A stretch of DNA of 64,000 nt, from positions 1 through 64,000 of the forward strand of contig NZ_JAUQWH010000001.1 in NCBI RefSeq assembly GCF_030757795.1, written 5' to 3'. Origin of the DNA: Actinoplanes oryzae (lineage in GTDB: Bacteria > Actinomycetota > Actinomycetes > Mycobacteriales > Micromonosporaceae). The notes under the pieces were generated by a model, which was given only the letters and a program-made list of their open reading frames with translations, was not told the origin of the DNA and did not search any database. A program made the translations under genes and the position numbers. Within the stretch, counting starts at the first letter, position 1. Each line of letters opens with the position of its first letter. This document shows, piece by piece, positions 19,294 through 28,430 of this stretch.

Positions 19294-20531
19294 TCAACCG
19301 GTTGGCTGGGGTGGGGTGAGGAGGTTTTGCAGGGCGCGGTGTTCGGCGGGGTTGTAGGGGGTGTTGGTGGTCCAGCATTTCCAGATCACGGTGAGCCAGG
19401 CGCGGGCCAGGATGCGGACGGCGTGGTTGTGTTTTTTGCCGCGGGCGCGGGCTTGCCGGTAGAGGTCGGCGGCCCAGGGGTTGGACAGGCGGCTGTCGCC
19501 GGCGAAGTTGCAGACGGCGTTGCGCAGGTGTTTATCGACGGCCCAGCGGAACGCGACGATGCGGGTGTTACCTGATTGCCGGGTCGAGGGGGTGACCCCG
19601 GCCAGCCCGGCCAGCGATGCCGCGGTGGGCAAACCGGCCCCGGCAGTCACCGATCTCGGCCAGTAGCCAGGCCGCGCGGAGGGTCCCGGCCCGTGGTAGC
19701 GAGGTGAAGATCGCCGCGTCGGGGTGTTCGGCCAGGGCAGCGGCGATCTGATCTTCGACAGCGTCGATCTGCTGGATGACGGTGTTCAGCGCGGTCAGGT
19801 ATACCTGCGTGACCCCGGCCAAGGCCTGCCCGGCCGGCCCCCGGGACACCAGGCGCGGCCGCACGGAGTCGTTCGAGCAGCGCCGCGGCGGTTCTGACGT
19901 GGTAGTGGCGGGCTTTCAGCCACGGTGTCAACACGGCCTCGGACAGTGCGTCCACGGCGTCCTGAGTACCGAACTCGGCGATGAACGCCCGTGACACCAG
20001 CGCGTCGAGCTCCGCGAACAGCCCTACCAGGCCCGGCGTCACGCTCAGCAGATGCGCCCGCAGCTGGTTGGCGATCGCCAGCCGATGCCCGAGCAGGTCT
20101 TGGCGGGCCCGCACCAACGCCCGCAGGGTTTGTGTGTCCTGCCGGTCAGCAACCAGCGGGACCAGCCGCCGCCGATCGGTGCGGACCACATCGGCCAGCA
20201 CGAACGCATCGAACCGGTCGTCCTTGTTACCCGCCGACCCGTACCGGCCCCGCAGGTTCTTGACCTGTGACGGCGCGATCACGAACACCGTCACACCGGC
20301 CGCCAGCAGGGCAGTCACCAGCGGCCCGTCGCCGCGTTCGATGCCCGTCCCGGCCACCCGATGATCGGACAGCAGCGTGATCAGCCGGGTGATACCAGCC
20401 TTGTCATGGCCGAGCGTGACTCGCTCGACGACCTCACCCTCGTCGTCGATCACACACACGACGTGATTGTTCTGCGCCCAGTCGACACCCGCGAACATTC
20501 GCGCCGGCCCCGGCTCGTGTTGCACACTCAA
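19294..20531 (-). pseudogene. IS110-family transposase with two frameshifts
   Basis: The DEDD recombinase domain reads cleanly from 20531 (MFAGVDWAQNNHVVCVIDDEG, then KDDRFDAFVLADVVRTDRR) to about LLERLRA. The frame then moves by one base near 19860 to a segment with YLTALNTVIQQIDAVEDQI and FTSLPRAGTLRAAWLLAEIGD. It moves again near 19655 to the Tnp_20 end (LAGLAGVTPSTRQSG, RWAVDKHLRNAVCNFAGDS), which closes with an intact C-terminus. Both shifts look like one extra base, so the enzyme is inactive. It sits between the VOC gene and the hydroxyacyl-CoA dehydrogenase gene. Confidence 0.9.
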
Positions 20532-20823
20532 AGCTGCTTGACCTCGCTGCTCGTATCAGCTGGACAAGCACCCAGGTCCCGGGGCATCACTGCCGGACGC
20601 TCATTGACGGGCGCTCAACGGCGCAGTAGCCCTGTCGCCAGTCGGGATGCCCCGGACCGCCAGGCCCCGCTAACACTCCCGCAAGCCCTCACACAGGGGG
20701 CAGCAACGGTGGGCGGTGACCCGACGGCCCAGATGCCACCCGGCCCTGACGGGCCGGGCAACAACAAGGGTCCACCAATGAGCGACGGTCAGCACCATGC
20801 AACCAGGTGCGACAAAATGGTCT
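20532..20823 (-). ncRNA. Non-coding end of the IS110 element, candidate bridge-RNA locus
   Basis: No gene lies in these 292 bases upstream of the transposase. They hold a perfect hairpin CCCGGCCC-TGAC-GGGCCGGG (20739-20758) and a weaker one (GCACC/GGTGC, near 20791-20809). In IS110-group elements the end before the recombinase gene encodes a structured bridge RNA that pairs with donor and target DNA. Position and length fit, but I cannot define the binding loops and the element is decayed. Confidence 0.35.
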
Positions 20824-21675
20824 TTATTCGTAGGTGTAGAAGCCCTTTCCCGTCTTGCGGCCCAGGTCGCCGGCCGTGACCATGCGCTGGAGCAGCTCGG
20901 GCGGGAAGAACTTGGGGTCGCCGGTGTCGCGGTGGATGTTGCCGGCGGCGTTGAGCATCACGTCGAGGCCGGTGAGGTCGATCGTGGCGAGGGGGCCCAT
21001 GGCGTGGCCGAAGCCCAGCTTCATGACCGTGTCGAGGTCGGCGGCGCTGACGACGCCGGACTCGACCAGGCTGATCGCCTCGACCAGCAGGGCCGAGAAG
21101 AGCCGGTTGGAGACGAAGCCGGCCACGTCGCGCTTGACCTCGACGCAGGTCTTGCCGAGCTCCTCGGCGAAGGAACGGGCGGTGGCCAGGGTCTCGTCGG
21201 ACGTCTGGTAGCCGCGGACCAGCTCGACCAGCTTCATCATCGGCACCGGCGAGAAGAAGTGGATGCCCACGACCGACTCGGGGCGCTCGGTGACCGCAGC
21301 GATCTGGGTGATCGGGATGGCCGACGTGTTGGTGCCGAGGATCGCGCCGGGCTTGCAGATCTTGTCCAGTGCGCGGAAGACCTCGTGCTTGGCCTCGAGC
21401 TTCTCGAAGATGGCCTCGACCACGACGTCGGCGTCCGCGGCCGCGTCGAGCTCGGTGGTCGTGGTGACCCGGGCGAGGGCGGCGTCCGCCTCCTCCTGGG
21501 TGATCCGCTCCTTGGTCACGAAGCGCGCCAGCGAGCTGCGGATCGCCGCGGTGCCCCGGTCCAGCGAGGGCTGGTCCAGGTCCCGCATGGTGACCGTCCA
21601 TCCCGCCTGGGCCGCCACCTGGGCGATGCCCGATCCCATGAGCCCCGAGCCGATGACCGCGAGCCGACCAGCCAT
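20824..21675 (-). CDS. hbd: 3-hydroxybutyryl-CoA dehydrogenase family enzyme
   Basis: The 283-residue enzyme oxidises 3-hydroxyacyl-CoA to 3-ketoacyl-CoA with NAD(P). It has the Rossmann loop MAGRLAVIGSGLMGSGIAQ, the catalytic His block GIHFFSPVPMMKLVELV, DVAGFVSNRLF, and a C-terminal dimerisation domain with ATIDLTGLDVMLNAA. The product ends at GKGFYTYE, the usual length for the single-domain enzyme, so the nearby IS has not cut it. AAGGAG lies 9 bases before the ATG. A long inverted repeat in its leader suggests a repressor. Confidence 0.92.
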   Translation of the reverse strand: MAGRLAVIGSGLMGSGIAQVAAQAGWTVTMRDLDQPSLDRGTAAIRSSLARFVTKERITQEEADAALARVTTTTELDAAADADVVVEAIFEKLEAKHEVFRALDKICKPGAILGTNTSAIPITQIAAVTERPESVVGIHFFSPVPMMKLVELVRGYQTSDETLATARSFAEELGKTCVEVKRDVAGFVSNRLFSALLVEAISLVESGVVSAADLDTVMKLGFGHAMGPLATIDLTGLDVMLNAAGNIHRDTGDPKFFPPELLQRMVTAGDLGRKTGKGFYTYE

Positions 21676-21686
21676 TGTGCGCCACT

Positions 21687-21731
21687 CCTTCGCTCAGTAC
21701 GTGTGTCCGCACTCACCTTACTGAACGAAGG
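21687..21731. promoter_or_regulatory. 13-bp inverted repeat, candidate operator of hbd
   Basis: CCTTCGCTCAGTA (21687-21699) and TACTGAACGAAGG (21719-21731) are inverted copies with one mismatch. The second arm is also part of a local palindrome, ACTGA...TCAGT. The left arm overlaps the hbd ribosome site. The pattern resembles sites of TetR-family regulators of acyl-CoA genes (inference). Confidence 0.5.
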
Positions 21732-21792
21732 CTCAGTTGCTTTCTTCGGCGAAGATCTGAATCCGGCTCGCGTCCGGTGCGACACTGACGCC

Positions 21793-22122
21793 ATGCCACC
21801 TGACGACGGCTGGTATCTCCTCGGGCCGTTCCTCGCCGTCGCGCTGACCGGCTTCCTCGGGGCCATCCTCTGGCGCTGGCAGACGGTCGGCCGGGCGCCC
21901 GCGGATCCGTGGGCCGGTCTGGCCATCTTCCACAGCGAGGACTACGGCCTGCTCTGCCCCGCCGCGCTGACCGACGACCCGGACCAGGCCGACGAGCTGC
22001 GCGACCTGCTGGCCCGGGCCGGCATCCGCTCGACGACGGCCGTCCGCTCCGACGGCCGCTTCCTCGTGCTGGTCTTCCCGGAGGAGGCCGAGGAGGCGAC
22101 CCGCCTGCTCTCTAGAAGTTGA
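21793..22122 (+). CDS. Small membrane-anchored protein
   Basis: The 109-residue protein has one N-terminal membrane helix ([23 protein letters not shown]). A small alpha/beta domain follows ([30 protein letters not shown] and [22 protein letters not shown]). It recalls DUF2007-like 'signal-transducing' domains, but I cannot assign the family firmly. Its last 11 bases overlap the convergent murA gene. Confidence 0.65.
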   Translation: MPPDDGWYLLGPFLAVALTGFLGAILWRWQTVGRAPADPWAGLAIFHSEDYGLLCPAALTDDPDQADELRDLLARAGIRSTTAVRSDGRFLVLVFPEEAEEATRLLSRS

Positions 22123-23398
22123 AGGTCGGCTCCGGCACGTCGGTGCGCTCCACGTCGACGCCGAGCTTGGCCAGGTCCGACACGAAGTCCGGGTAGCCGC
22201 GGTCGATGTGGTGCACCTCGCCGACCTCGGTGACGCCCTCGGCGCACAGGCCGGCGATCACCAGGCCCGCCCCGGCGCGGATGTCGGTGGCCCGCACGGG
22301 GGCCCCGGAGAGCCGCTCGCGGCCGTTGGTGACGGCGTGGTGGCCGTCGGTGCGGATGTCGGCGCCGAGCCGGACCATCTCGTTCACGAACATGAACCGG
22401 CCGTCGAAGATGTTCTCGGTGATCAGCGAGGTGCCCTTGCTGACCGCGGCGAGGCCGATCGCCATCGGCAGGAGGTCCGTGGCGAAGCCGGGGTAGGGCA
22501 GCGTGACGATGTCGACGGCCTTCGGGCGGTCGTCCATGCGGACCCGGAAGAGGTTGTCGCCCGGCTCCACCACGGCGCCGGCCGACACGAGCTTGTCGAG
22601 CGCGATCTCGAGGTACTCCGGGCGCACGCCGTGGACCGTCACGTCGCCGCGGGTCATCGCCGTCGCGTACGCCCAGGTGCCGCCGACGATCCGGTCGCCG
22701 ACCGTGGCGTGGTGCACGGGCCGCAGCGAGTCGACGCCCTCGATGGTGAGCGTGGACGTGCCGGCGCCGTCGATCTTGGCGCCCATGTCCGTGAGCATCT
22801 GGCAGATGTCGACGATCTCCGGCTCGCGCGCCGCGTTGTCGATCTCCGTGACGCCGCGGGCGAGGACGGCGGCCATCAGGATGTTCTCGGTGGCGCCCAC
22901 GCTCGGGAAGTCCAGCCAGATCTTGCTGCCCCGCAGGCCGCCGGGTGCCGACGCGATCACGAAGCCGTGCTCGTTGGAGATGCTCGCCCCGAGCCGGGCC
23001 AGGCCGGACACGTGCATGTCGAGGCCGCGCGAGCCGATCATGTCGCCGCCGGGCAGGGCCACCCGGACGTAACCCCGGCGCGCGAGCAGCGGCCCGAGCA
23101 CGCAGATCGACGCCCGCAGCCGGCGCACCAGGTCGTAGTCGGCCTCGCTGCCGGGCTCGGCGGGCACGTCGATGACCGCCTCGTCGCCCGCGAAGGTGAC
23201 CTCGCAGCCCAGCCGCCGGAGCACCTCGCCCATGATGGCGATGTCGGTGATCCGGGGCACGTTCGCCACGACGCTGCGCCCCTCGGCGAGCAGCGCGACC
23301 GCCATCAGCTTCAGCGCGGAGTTCTTCGCGCCGCCCACCGACACGTCGCCGGAAAGACGCGCGCCACCCTTGACCCTGATCACATCCACGTCGGCCAT
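22112..23398 (-). CDS. murA: UDP-N-acetylglucosamine 1-carboxyvinyltransferase MurA (Asp-type active site)
   Basis: MurA performs the first committed step of peptidoglycan synthesis, adding enolpyruvate from PEP to UDP-GlcNAc. The 428-residue product has the substrate motif [19 protein letters not shown] near the start. In the mobile loop it reads [17 protein letters not shown], so Asp119 replaces the Cys that fosfomycin alkylates in E. coli (Cys115). Mycobacterial MurA has the same change. The ATG at 23398 ([15 protein letters not shown]) is chosen over upstream in-frame codons because homology starts there. Confidence 0.96.
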   Translation of the reverse strand: MADVDVIRVKGGARLSGDVSVGGAKNSALKLMAVALLAEGRSVVANVPRITDIAIMGEVLRRLGCEVTFAGDEAVIDVPAEPGSEADYDLVRRLRASICVLGPLLARRGYVRVALPGGDMIGSRGLDMHVSGLARLGASISNEHGFVIASAPGGLRGSKIWLDFPSVGATENILMAAVLARGVTEIDNAAREPEIVDICQMLTDMGAKIDGAGTSTLTIEGVDSLRPVHHATVGDRIVGGTWAYATAMTRGDVTVHGVRPEYLEIALDKLVSAGAVVEPGDNLFRVRMDDRPKAVDIVTLPYPGFATDLLPMAIGLAAVSKGTSLITENIFDGRFMFVNEMVRLGADIRTDGHHAVTNGRERLSGAPVRATDIRAGAGLVIAGLCAEGVTEVGEVHHIDRGYPDFVSDLAKLGVDVERTDVPEPTFNF

Positions 23399-23522
23399 CG
23401 TATGGGGCGCGCTCCCGTGGCTCTCGGAGGGAGGGGGCGGTTCCCACGTCTTTGTCTTCCGTGCCCGGCAGGGTGATCTCCCGGACGTGGCCCGGGCGCG
23501 CCGGTCTCCGTAGGGTGGGGCC

Positions 23523-24101
23523 ATGGCCGTGCATCTGACCCGCATCTACACCCGCACCGGCGACGGCGGCGCCACCAGGCTGGGCAACAACGAGGTCGCG
23601 CCGAAGACCGACCCCCGCATCAGCGCCTACGCCGACGTCGACGAGTGCAACGCGGCCCTCGGCGTCGCCCTGGCCCTCGGCGCCTTGGCCCCCGACGTGC
23701 GCAGCGTGCTCAGCGCCGTGCAGAACGATCTCTTCGACGTCGGCGCCGACCTGTGCAACCCGCTGGCCGAGGACCCGGAGTACCCGCCGCTGCGGATCAG
23801 GGAGAGCTACGTCACCCGCCTCGAGGGCTGGTGCGACGAGTACAACGCCGAGCTGCCGAAGCTCGACTCCTTCGTCCTGCCCGGCGGCACCCCGGGCGCG
23901 GCGCTGCTGCACGTCGCCCGCACCGTGGCCCGCCGCGCCGAGCGCTCGGCCTGGGCGCTGGTCGAGGCCGACCCGGACCGGACGCCGATCCTGCCGGCCA
24001 AATATCTCAACCGCCTCTCCGACCTGCTGTTCATCCTGTCGCGCACGGCCAACGGCACGCACGGCGACGTCAAGTGGGTCCCGGGCGGCACGGCGTCGTG
24101 A
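23523..24101 (+). CDS. ATP:cob(I)alamin adenosyltransferase, PduO type
   Basis: This enzyme makes coenzyme B12 (adenosylcobalamin) from cob(I)alamin and ATP. The 192-residue protein has the ATP-binding N-terminus [18 protein letters not shown], the [11 protein letters not shown] helix, and the C-terminal signature ARRAERSAW plus [14 protein letters not shown]. It diverges from murA, as in mycobacteria. It should feed the mutase at 62769 and work with MeaB at 46801. Its stop overlaps the next start as GTGA. Confidence 0.95.
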   Translation: MAVHLTRIYTRTGDGGATRLGNNEVAPKTDPRISAYADVDECNAALGVALALGALAPDVRSVLSAVQNDLFDVGADLCNPLAEDPEYPPLRIRESYVTRLEGWCDEYNAELPKLDSFVLPGGTPGAALLHVARTVARRAERSAWALVEADPDRTPILPAKYLNRLSDLLFILSRTANGTHGDVKWVPGGTAS

Positions 24102-24484
24102 GCCTGCACCACGTCGAGCTCTGGGTGCCCGACCTGGCGGGGGCGGTCCGGTCCTGGGGGTGGCTGTTCGCCGAGCTCGGCTGGGAGCCGTTCCAGGAGT
24201 GGGAGCGGGGCCGCTCGTGGCGCGACGGCTCCGTCTATGTGGTGCTGGAGCAGTCGCCGGCGCTCTCCTCCGGGACGCATGACCGGCTGGCCCCGGGGCT
24301 CAACCATCTGGCGTTCACCGTCGCGAGCCGCGCCGAGGTCGATCGGCTGACCGCGGCGGCGGCGTCGAACGGGTGGTCGTTGATGTTCGCCGACCGGCAC
24401 CCGCACGCGGGCGGGACGCAGCACTATGCGGCTTACCTCGAGGACGCGTGGGGTTTCGAGGCCGAGCTGGTCGCCGCGGACTGA
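24098..24484 (+). CDS. VOC family protein
   Basis: The 128-residue single VOC domain has metal-ligand-like positions in [26 protein letters not shown] and HYAAYLEDAWGFEAELV. The GTG overlaps the adenosyltransferase stop by 4 bases, so the two are translationally coupled. It may act on a small electrophile or acyl-CoA, but the true methylmalonyl-CoA epimerase of this window is at 45010. The substrate is unknown. Confidence 0.8.
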   Translation: MSLHHVELWVPDLAGAVRSWGWLFAELGWEPFQEWERGRSWRDGSVYVVLEQSPALSSGTHDRLAPGLNHLAFTVASRAEVDRLTAAAASNGWSLMFADRHPHAGGTQHYAAYLEDAWGFEAELVAAD

Positions 24485-24503
24485 CCGGTGGCCGGGGCGC
24501 GGC

Positions 24504-25241
24504 TCAGCGGGATGCCGCGAAGGTCACCGAGAGCACCGTCGCGGCCAGCATGCCGCCGAGCAGGGTCAGGCCGATGCCGCCGATGTCGAGGCGGGAGTGC
24601 AGGCGACGGTGGGCGAAGAGGGCCGCCACCGGGACGCCCGCGGACGGCGCCACGAGGAAGCCCAGCCAGCCGAGCCCGCGGATGATCGCGTTGCCCGGCA
24701 GCGACGAGTCGCCGACCGTGACGAGACCCGCGGCGAAGAGCCCGGTGAAGCCGGCGACGAGGGCTCCGAGCAGGGGCAGCAGCGGCAGGGCCCAGCGGGG
24801 GAGGGAACGGCGCTCGACCGGGCGTACCGTGATGTCGATCCGCTCCGCGGCCCGCGCGAGCAGGGTGCGAGCCGACTGGCGCGGGGCCGGGGCGAGCGCC
24901 CCGGAACCCGGCGAGCGTTCCAGGGCCATCTGCGGCAGCAGCTCCGCGGCGATCGGCTCGGGCACCTCGCCCAGCGCGCGGACCCGCATGCCCGGCGCGC
25001 GGCGCAGCTGGTCCCAGAGGCGGGCCGCCTCGCGGTCGACGTCGAGCACCTGCGCGGCGGCGGCACCGGCCCAGCGGTCGGCGGCCGCGGCGTCGCCCTC
25101 GGCCCGGGCCAGCTCGCCGGCGGCCTGGGCGGCGTTGGCCTGGTAGGCCTGGTCGGCGTTGCCCAGCTCGGCGTCGCGGCGGCGCGCCACGTCGGCGAGC
25201 GCGGACATCATCAGCTGGTAGTCGCGATCACGTGTGGTCAC
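24504..25241 (-). CDS. Coiled-coil membrane protein coupled to the FtsK-like ATPase
   Basis: This protein of about 245 residues has an Ala/Glu-rich helical N-terminal half (LADVARRRDAELGNADQAYQ and following). A Pro/Arg linker leads to three or four membrane helices at the C-terminus (ALPLLPLLGALVAGFTGLFAAGL, IIRGLGWLGFLVAPSAGVPVAALF, GIGLTLLGGMLAATVLSVTFA). The GTG start overlaps the 3' end of the FtsK/SpoIIIE gene by 14 bases. It is a likely membrane partner or anchor of that ATPase. I do not recognise the family. Confidence 0.75.
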   Translation of the reverse strand: MTTRDRDYQLMMSALADVARRRDAELGNADQAYQANAAQAAGELARAEGDAAAADRWAGAAAAQVLDVDREAARLWDQLRRAPGMRVRALGEVPEPIAAELLPQMALERSPGSGALAPAPRQSARTLLARAAERIDITVRPVERRSLPRWALPLLPLLGALVAGFTGLFAAGLVTVGDSSLPGNAIIRGLGWLGFLVAPSAGVPVAALFAHRRLHSRLDIGGIGLTLLGGMLAATVLSVTFAASR

Positions 25242-27861
25242 TGTTCACCTCGTACGGGATGATCACTTCGGGGTTGCGGTGCACCGAGCGGTCGAAGAAC
25301 AGGGCGCGGCGCCGACGCGGGTACCAGACCGGGCCGCCGGGCTGCGGGGAGAGCGGGCTCAGCTCGGCGCCGTGCACGTCGAGGGCGACCCAGGCGCCGA
25401 TCGTGTCGAGCCGGGCGCCGATGCCGCCGAGGCTGTCGCGGAGCCGCCCCACCGAGCGCCACCAGCCGAGGACGTGGGTGCGCTGCTCCGGGCCGTCGGT
25501 CAGCAGGGCCTTCAACCCTTCCCGGTACGCGGCCCCCGCGGCATCCAGCGCGTATCCGAGCACGTAGTGGGGGATCCCGTCGGGCACCGTGGCGGCGAAG
25601 AGCTCGGCCAGCTCGCTGTGCCCGTACCAGTCGGCGTGCGGCAGCTCGGCCACCAGCCGGGCCGCGGCGTGCTCGGCGCCCGGGTCGAGACAGGCCACGC
25701 TGAACCGGGCGGGCCCCTGCGCGGCCAGGGACAGCGCGGCGGCGGCCAGGATGTCGCAGGCCTCGTCGGTGCGCGTGCCCAGGACCGCGAGGTTGCGCCC
25801 CGGCATCCGGCCCAGCCGCAGCCGGGCGGGCCGGGCGGCCACGTCGATGCGCTCGCCGAGCACCGCGCCGGGCGACGAGCCGACCTGCGCCGGGTCGTGG
25901 GCGGGCACGGGCCCGGCCGGCCGGTAGGCGTCCGGCAGCCGCGGCACGGCGTCACCGTCGAACAGCCGCGGTGGCTCGCACTCGATCGGCCGCTGGAGCC
26001 ACAACTTGCGCTGCAAGGTTCGCCAGGCCGCGCGGTCACCGGCATCCGGCAGGCGCACGATCCGGTTGGCGCCCGCCACCCCCGAGTCGGCGTTGACGAC
26101 CGCGTGGAAGCGGGGGATCACGGCGGCGGCCAGGTTCGTCTCGGCCAGGATGCGGCGGGCCTTGGGCAGGGCGATGCGGAGCGTGAACTGTTCGACGAGG
26201 CCGGAGCGGCCCCACAGCGCCTCGATGCCGGAGATGTCCTGGCTGGCGAGCACCAGGTGGATGCCCTGCGAGCGGCCGCGCCGGGCCAGGTCCTCGAGCA
26301 GGGCGACGGCCTCGTCGGCGACCGCGTCCCGGCCGCCGAGCAGCACCTGGAACTCGTCGATGATCGCCACGATCCGCGGCCAGTGCCCGGTGGGGTCCTC
26401 GGCCCGCAGCTCGGCCAGCTTCGACGCCTCGGCGCGCTTGGCGGCCTGGGCGCGCGTGCGCAGTTCCTCGCCCAGGTGCCGCAGGAGGGCGAGCCCGAAC
26501 TCGCGGTCGCCGTTCACGTTGATGCCGGCCAGGCGTACCTGGGGAAGCCAGCTGGGGTCGCGCGGACCGGGAGTGAACCGCGCGAACGACACCCCCTCCT
26601 TGAAGTCCAGCAGGTAGAGCGCGAGCTCGTCCGGGCCGTAGCGGGCCGCGAGCGAGGCGATCCACGCGTAGATCAGGTTGGTCTTGCCCGAGCCCGACGG
26701 GCCGCCGATCAGCGCGTGCGGCGGGTCGTCGCCGAGCGGCACCGGCACCAGCGACCCGTCCGTGCTGTCCCCGATCGGCGCGAGCAGCCCGGCCGCCGAC
26801 GACTGGGACCACAGCGTCTCGGGCTCGAGATCCGTGAACCGCGCCGGCGGCGGACCCTCGCGCAGCCGCTCGGCGGTGGTCCGGCAGAAGGCGGCGATCT
26901 TCTCCGGCGGGGGCGGATCATCCAGCCGTACGGTCATCTCGCCCGTGATGTCGCACGTTGCCCTGCCGTCCGCGGCGACGATCCGCTCGACCGTCGGATG
27001 CGGCGGCAGCTCCAGCCCCCGGACGACCAGGTGCACCCCGCACGCCACGCCGGTGCGGGCGATCCGTTCGAGCTGCTCGCGCTCCTTGAGCTCCGCCTTG
27101 TCCAGCAGCAGCACCAGCACCCGCCAGGGCTCGGGCCGCGGGCCGGGCGTGGCGGCGGTCAGCTCGGCCAGCGACGAGTACTCGCCGGCCAGTACGGTCT
27201 CGTTGACCCGGCAGATGTGCTCGACCAGCTCGTCCAGGGTCGCGCTGAGCCCGCCCGGCGACACGAACGTGAGCAGCTTGCTCGTGGTGAGCGGCGCGAA
27301 GCCGGCGAGGGTGCCCCCGAGGCGCTCCGGGTCGTACACGCTGAGTCTGACGTCCCCGGGCCGGGTCGTGCCGAGCGCCCGCAGCAGCAACCCGGAGATC
27401 ACCCCGTCGGCGTCCTGCTGATCGCCCGTGACGTTGACGTGCGCGTGGTCGAGGAACGGCACCAGCGCGGGCAGCTTGGTGCGCTCCTCGCCGGCCTCGT
27501 ACGCGACGGTGCCGATCCGCAGCAGCCCCGGCCGCCCGACCCGCTCCGGCTCGGTCGGCGTCCAGTAGCGCCACGACGTCCCGGCCGCACCGGGCGCCGA
27601 CAGCGCCGCGATCGACTCGACGTTGCGGGTCAGCGTGGCGGCCTCGGACTGCGTACGGCGCAGAATGTCCTGCCGGGCCGCTTCCCGCGCCTCGGCGAGC
27701 TGGGCCAGGCAGGTCGAGTAGGCCTCCCGGATCAGCCGCTTCCTGCGCTGCGCCTCACCACGGGCCGACTCGGCGGCGGCGAGCACGGCCCGCGCGGTGC
27801 CGCGCGCCTCGGCCAGCTCCTGCCGGACCACGGCTACCAGCGCGTTGCGGTGGCTAGGCAC
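25228..27861 (-). CDS. FtsK/SpoIIIE-type ATPase with N-terminal coiled coil
   Basis: The 877-residue protein begins with an 80-residue coiled coil (EARGTARAVLAAAESARGEA). A middle region without membrane helices follows, then the FtsK/SpoIIIE motor: Walker A GGPSGSGKTN near residue 390, LALYLLDFKEGVSFARF, Walker B RIVAIIDEFQVLL near 500, and LARRGRSQGIHLVLASQDIS. A second, degenerate P-loop-like region follows. It lacks the membrane N-terminus and gamma domain of chromosome-segregating FtsK and the multiple motors of EccC. It may pump DNA or protein with the overlapping membrane gene; the function is unknown. GTG start after GGGGGG. Confidence 0.85.
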   Translation of the reverse strand: MPSHRNALVAVVRQELAEARGTARAVLAAAESARGEAQRRKRLIREAYSTCLAQLAEAREAARQDILRRTQSEAATLTRNVESIAALSAPGAAGTSWRYWTPTEPERVGRPGLLRIGTVAYEAGEERTKLPALVPFLDHAHVNVTGDQQDADGVISGLLLRALGTTRPGDVRLSVYDPERLGGTLAGFAPLTTSKLLTFVSPGGLSATLDELVEHICRVNETVLAGEYSSLAELTAATPGPRPEPWRVLVLLLDKAELKEREQLERIARTGVACGVHLVVRGLELPPHPTVERIVAADGRATCDITGEMTVRLDDPPPPEKIAAFCRTTAERLREGPPPARFTDLEPETLWSQSSAAGLLAPIGDSTDGSLVPVPLGDDPPHALIGGPSGSGKTNLIYAWIASLAARYGPDELALYLLDFKEGVSFARFTPGPRDPSWLPQVRLAGINVNGDREFGLALLRHLGEELRTRAQAAKRAEASKLAELRAEDPTGHWPRIVAIIDEFQVLLGGRDAVADEAVALLEDLARRGRSQGIHLVLASQDISGIEALWGRSGLVEQFTLRIALPKARRILAETNLAAAVIPRFHAVVNADSGVAGANRIVRLPDAGDRAAWRTLQRKLWLQRPIECEPPRLFDGDAVPRLPDAYRPAGPVPAHDPAQVGSSPGAVLGERIDVAARPARLRLGRMPGRNLAVLGTRTDEACDILAAAALSLAAQGPARFSVACLDPGAEHAAARLVAELPHADWYGHSELAELFAATVPDGIPHYVLGYALDAAGAAYREGLKALLTDGPEQRTHVLGWWRSVGRLRDSLGGIGARLDTIGAWVALDVHGAELSPLSPQPGGPVWYPRRRRALFFDRSVHRNPEVIIPYEVNSDHT

Positions 27862-27889
27862 TTGTCCCCCCGGGAGTCCAGATTGGGAG

Positions 27890-27895
27890 ATATTA
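27890..27895 (-). promoter_or_regulatory. Candidate -10 box of the FtsK-like operon (TAATAT)
   Basis: TAATAT on the minus strand lies 28 bases before the GTG, beside a partial palindrome TAGCC-AGTTTG-GGCTA (27893-27908) that could bind a regulator. No good -35 is visible. Confidence 0.4.
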
Positions 27896-28022
27896 GCCAG
27901 TTTGGGCTATTCGAGGCGATTAACCGGCGCGTGTCGCCGATCCGCGATACGGCCCGGTAACCCGTCGGTGTCCCTGGGAACACCGACATACCGGTGTCGC
28001 GGCGGCGGCCGAGAGTGGCGGC

Positions 28023-28430
28023 ATGATCGAGACAATCTCCACCGCCCGGCACGCGCTCGACCTGTGGCTGACGATGTGGAACACCGACGGCGACCTCGCG
28101 CGGCAGATCTGCGCCGACGACTTCCGGATCCACTTCGCCGTCACCGAACGCGACGGGTCGACCCCCGCGGACGACATCCGCACCGCCGAGGACTTCGCGA
28201 AGTATCTCGGCTGGTGGCACGGGCAGAACCCGGGCGTCGTCTTCACGCGGGTCGCCGATGCCATCGACGGCGAGCACGGCCGGTTGCTGTGGGACGTCGA
28301 CGCGGACGGCCACCGCGCGGGCGGCGTCGACGTGTTCGACTTCGCCGGGGACGGCCGGATCCGGCGGGTCTGGTCCGTCGGCGGGCAGCGGAGCATGCGG
28401 ACGCCCGCCTCTGCCAGACTCGAGGCGTGA
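28023..28430 (+). CDS. SnoaL-like / NTF2-fold protein
   Basis: The 135-residue protein has the cone-fold pattern of SnoaL-like proteins: an N-terminal helix (ISTARHALDLWLTMWNTDGDLARQICADDFRIHF), a central TAEDFAKYLGWWHGQNPGV segment and C-terminal strands (GGVDVFDFAGDGRIRRVWSVGG). Such proteins bind small hydrophobic ligands or act as isomerases or cyclases. Its stop overlaps the next gene by 4 bases (GTGA), linking it to a WYL regulator that may sense the same ligand. Confidence 0.82.
   Translation: MIETISTARHALDLWLTMWNTDGDLARQICADDFRIHFAVTERDGSTPADDIRTAEDFAKYLGWWHGQNPGVVFTRVADAIDGEHGRLLWDVDADGHRAGGVDVFDFAGDGRIRRVWSVGGQRSMRTPASARLEA

Larger units (their letters stand above)
19294..20823 (-). 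mobile_element. Decayed IS110-family insertion sequence
   Basis: It consists of a frameshifted transposase (19294-20531) plus about 290 bases of non-coding DNA upstream of it. IS110 elements have no clear terminal inverted repeats, so the outer limits cannot be set by eye. The right limit is taken as the stop of the dehydrogenase gene at 20824. Confidence 0.6.

Noticed and set aside
19294..20531. Programmed frameshifting as an explanation for the split IS110 transposase
   Set aside because: Two separate shifts are needed, no slippery sequence is visible, and IS110 transposases are normally single-frame, so decay is simpler.
24098..24484. The VOC gene after the adenosyltransferase as methylmalonyl-CoA epimerase
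   Set aside because: A better match to the epimerase, in the conserved place next to the thiolase gene, is at 45010.
25228..27861. The FtsK/SpoIIIE-like ATPase as EccC, the type VII secretion motor for the toxin at 35074
   Set aside because: It has no N-terminal membrane helices and only one clear motor domain, and no other ecc genes are near.
25234..27960. A 908-codon plus-strand frame opposite the FtsK-like gene
   Set aside because: It is low-complexity Arg/Gly/Gln composition, while the opposite strand has Walker A and B motifs.
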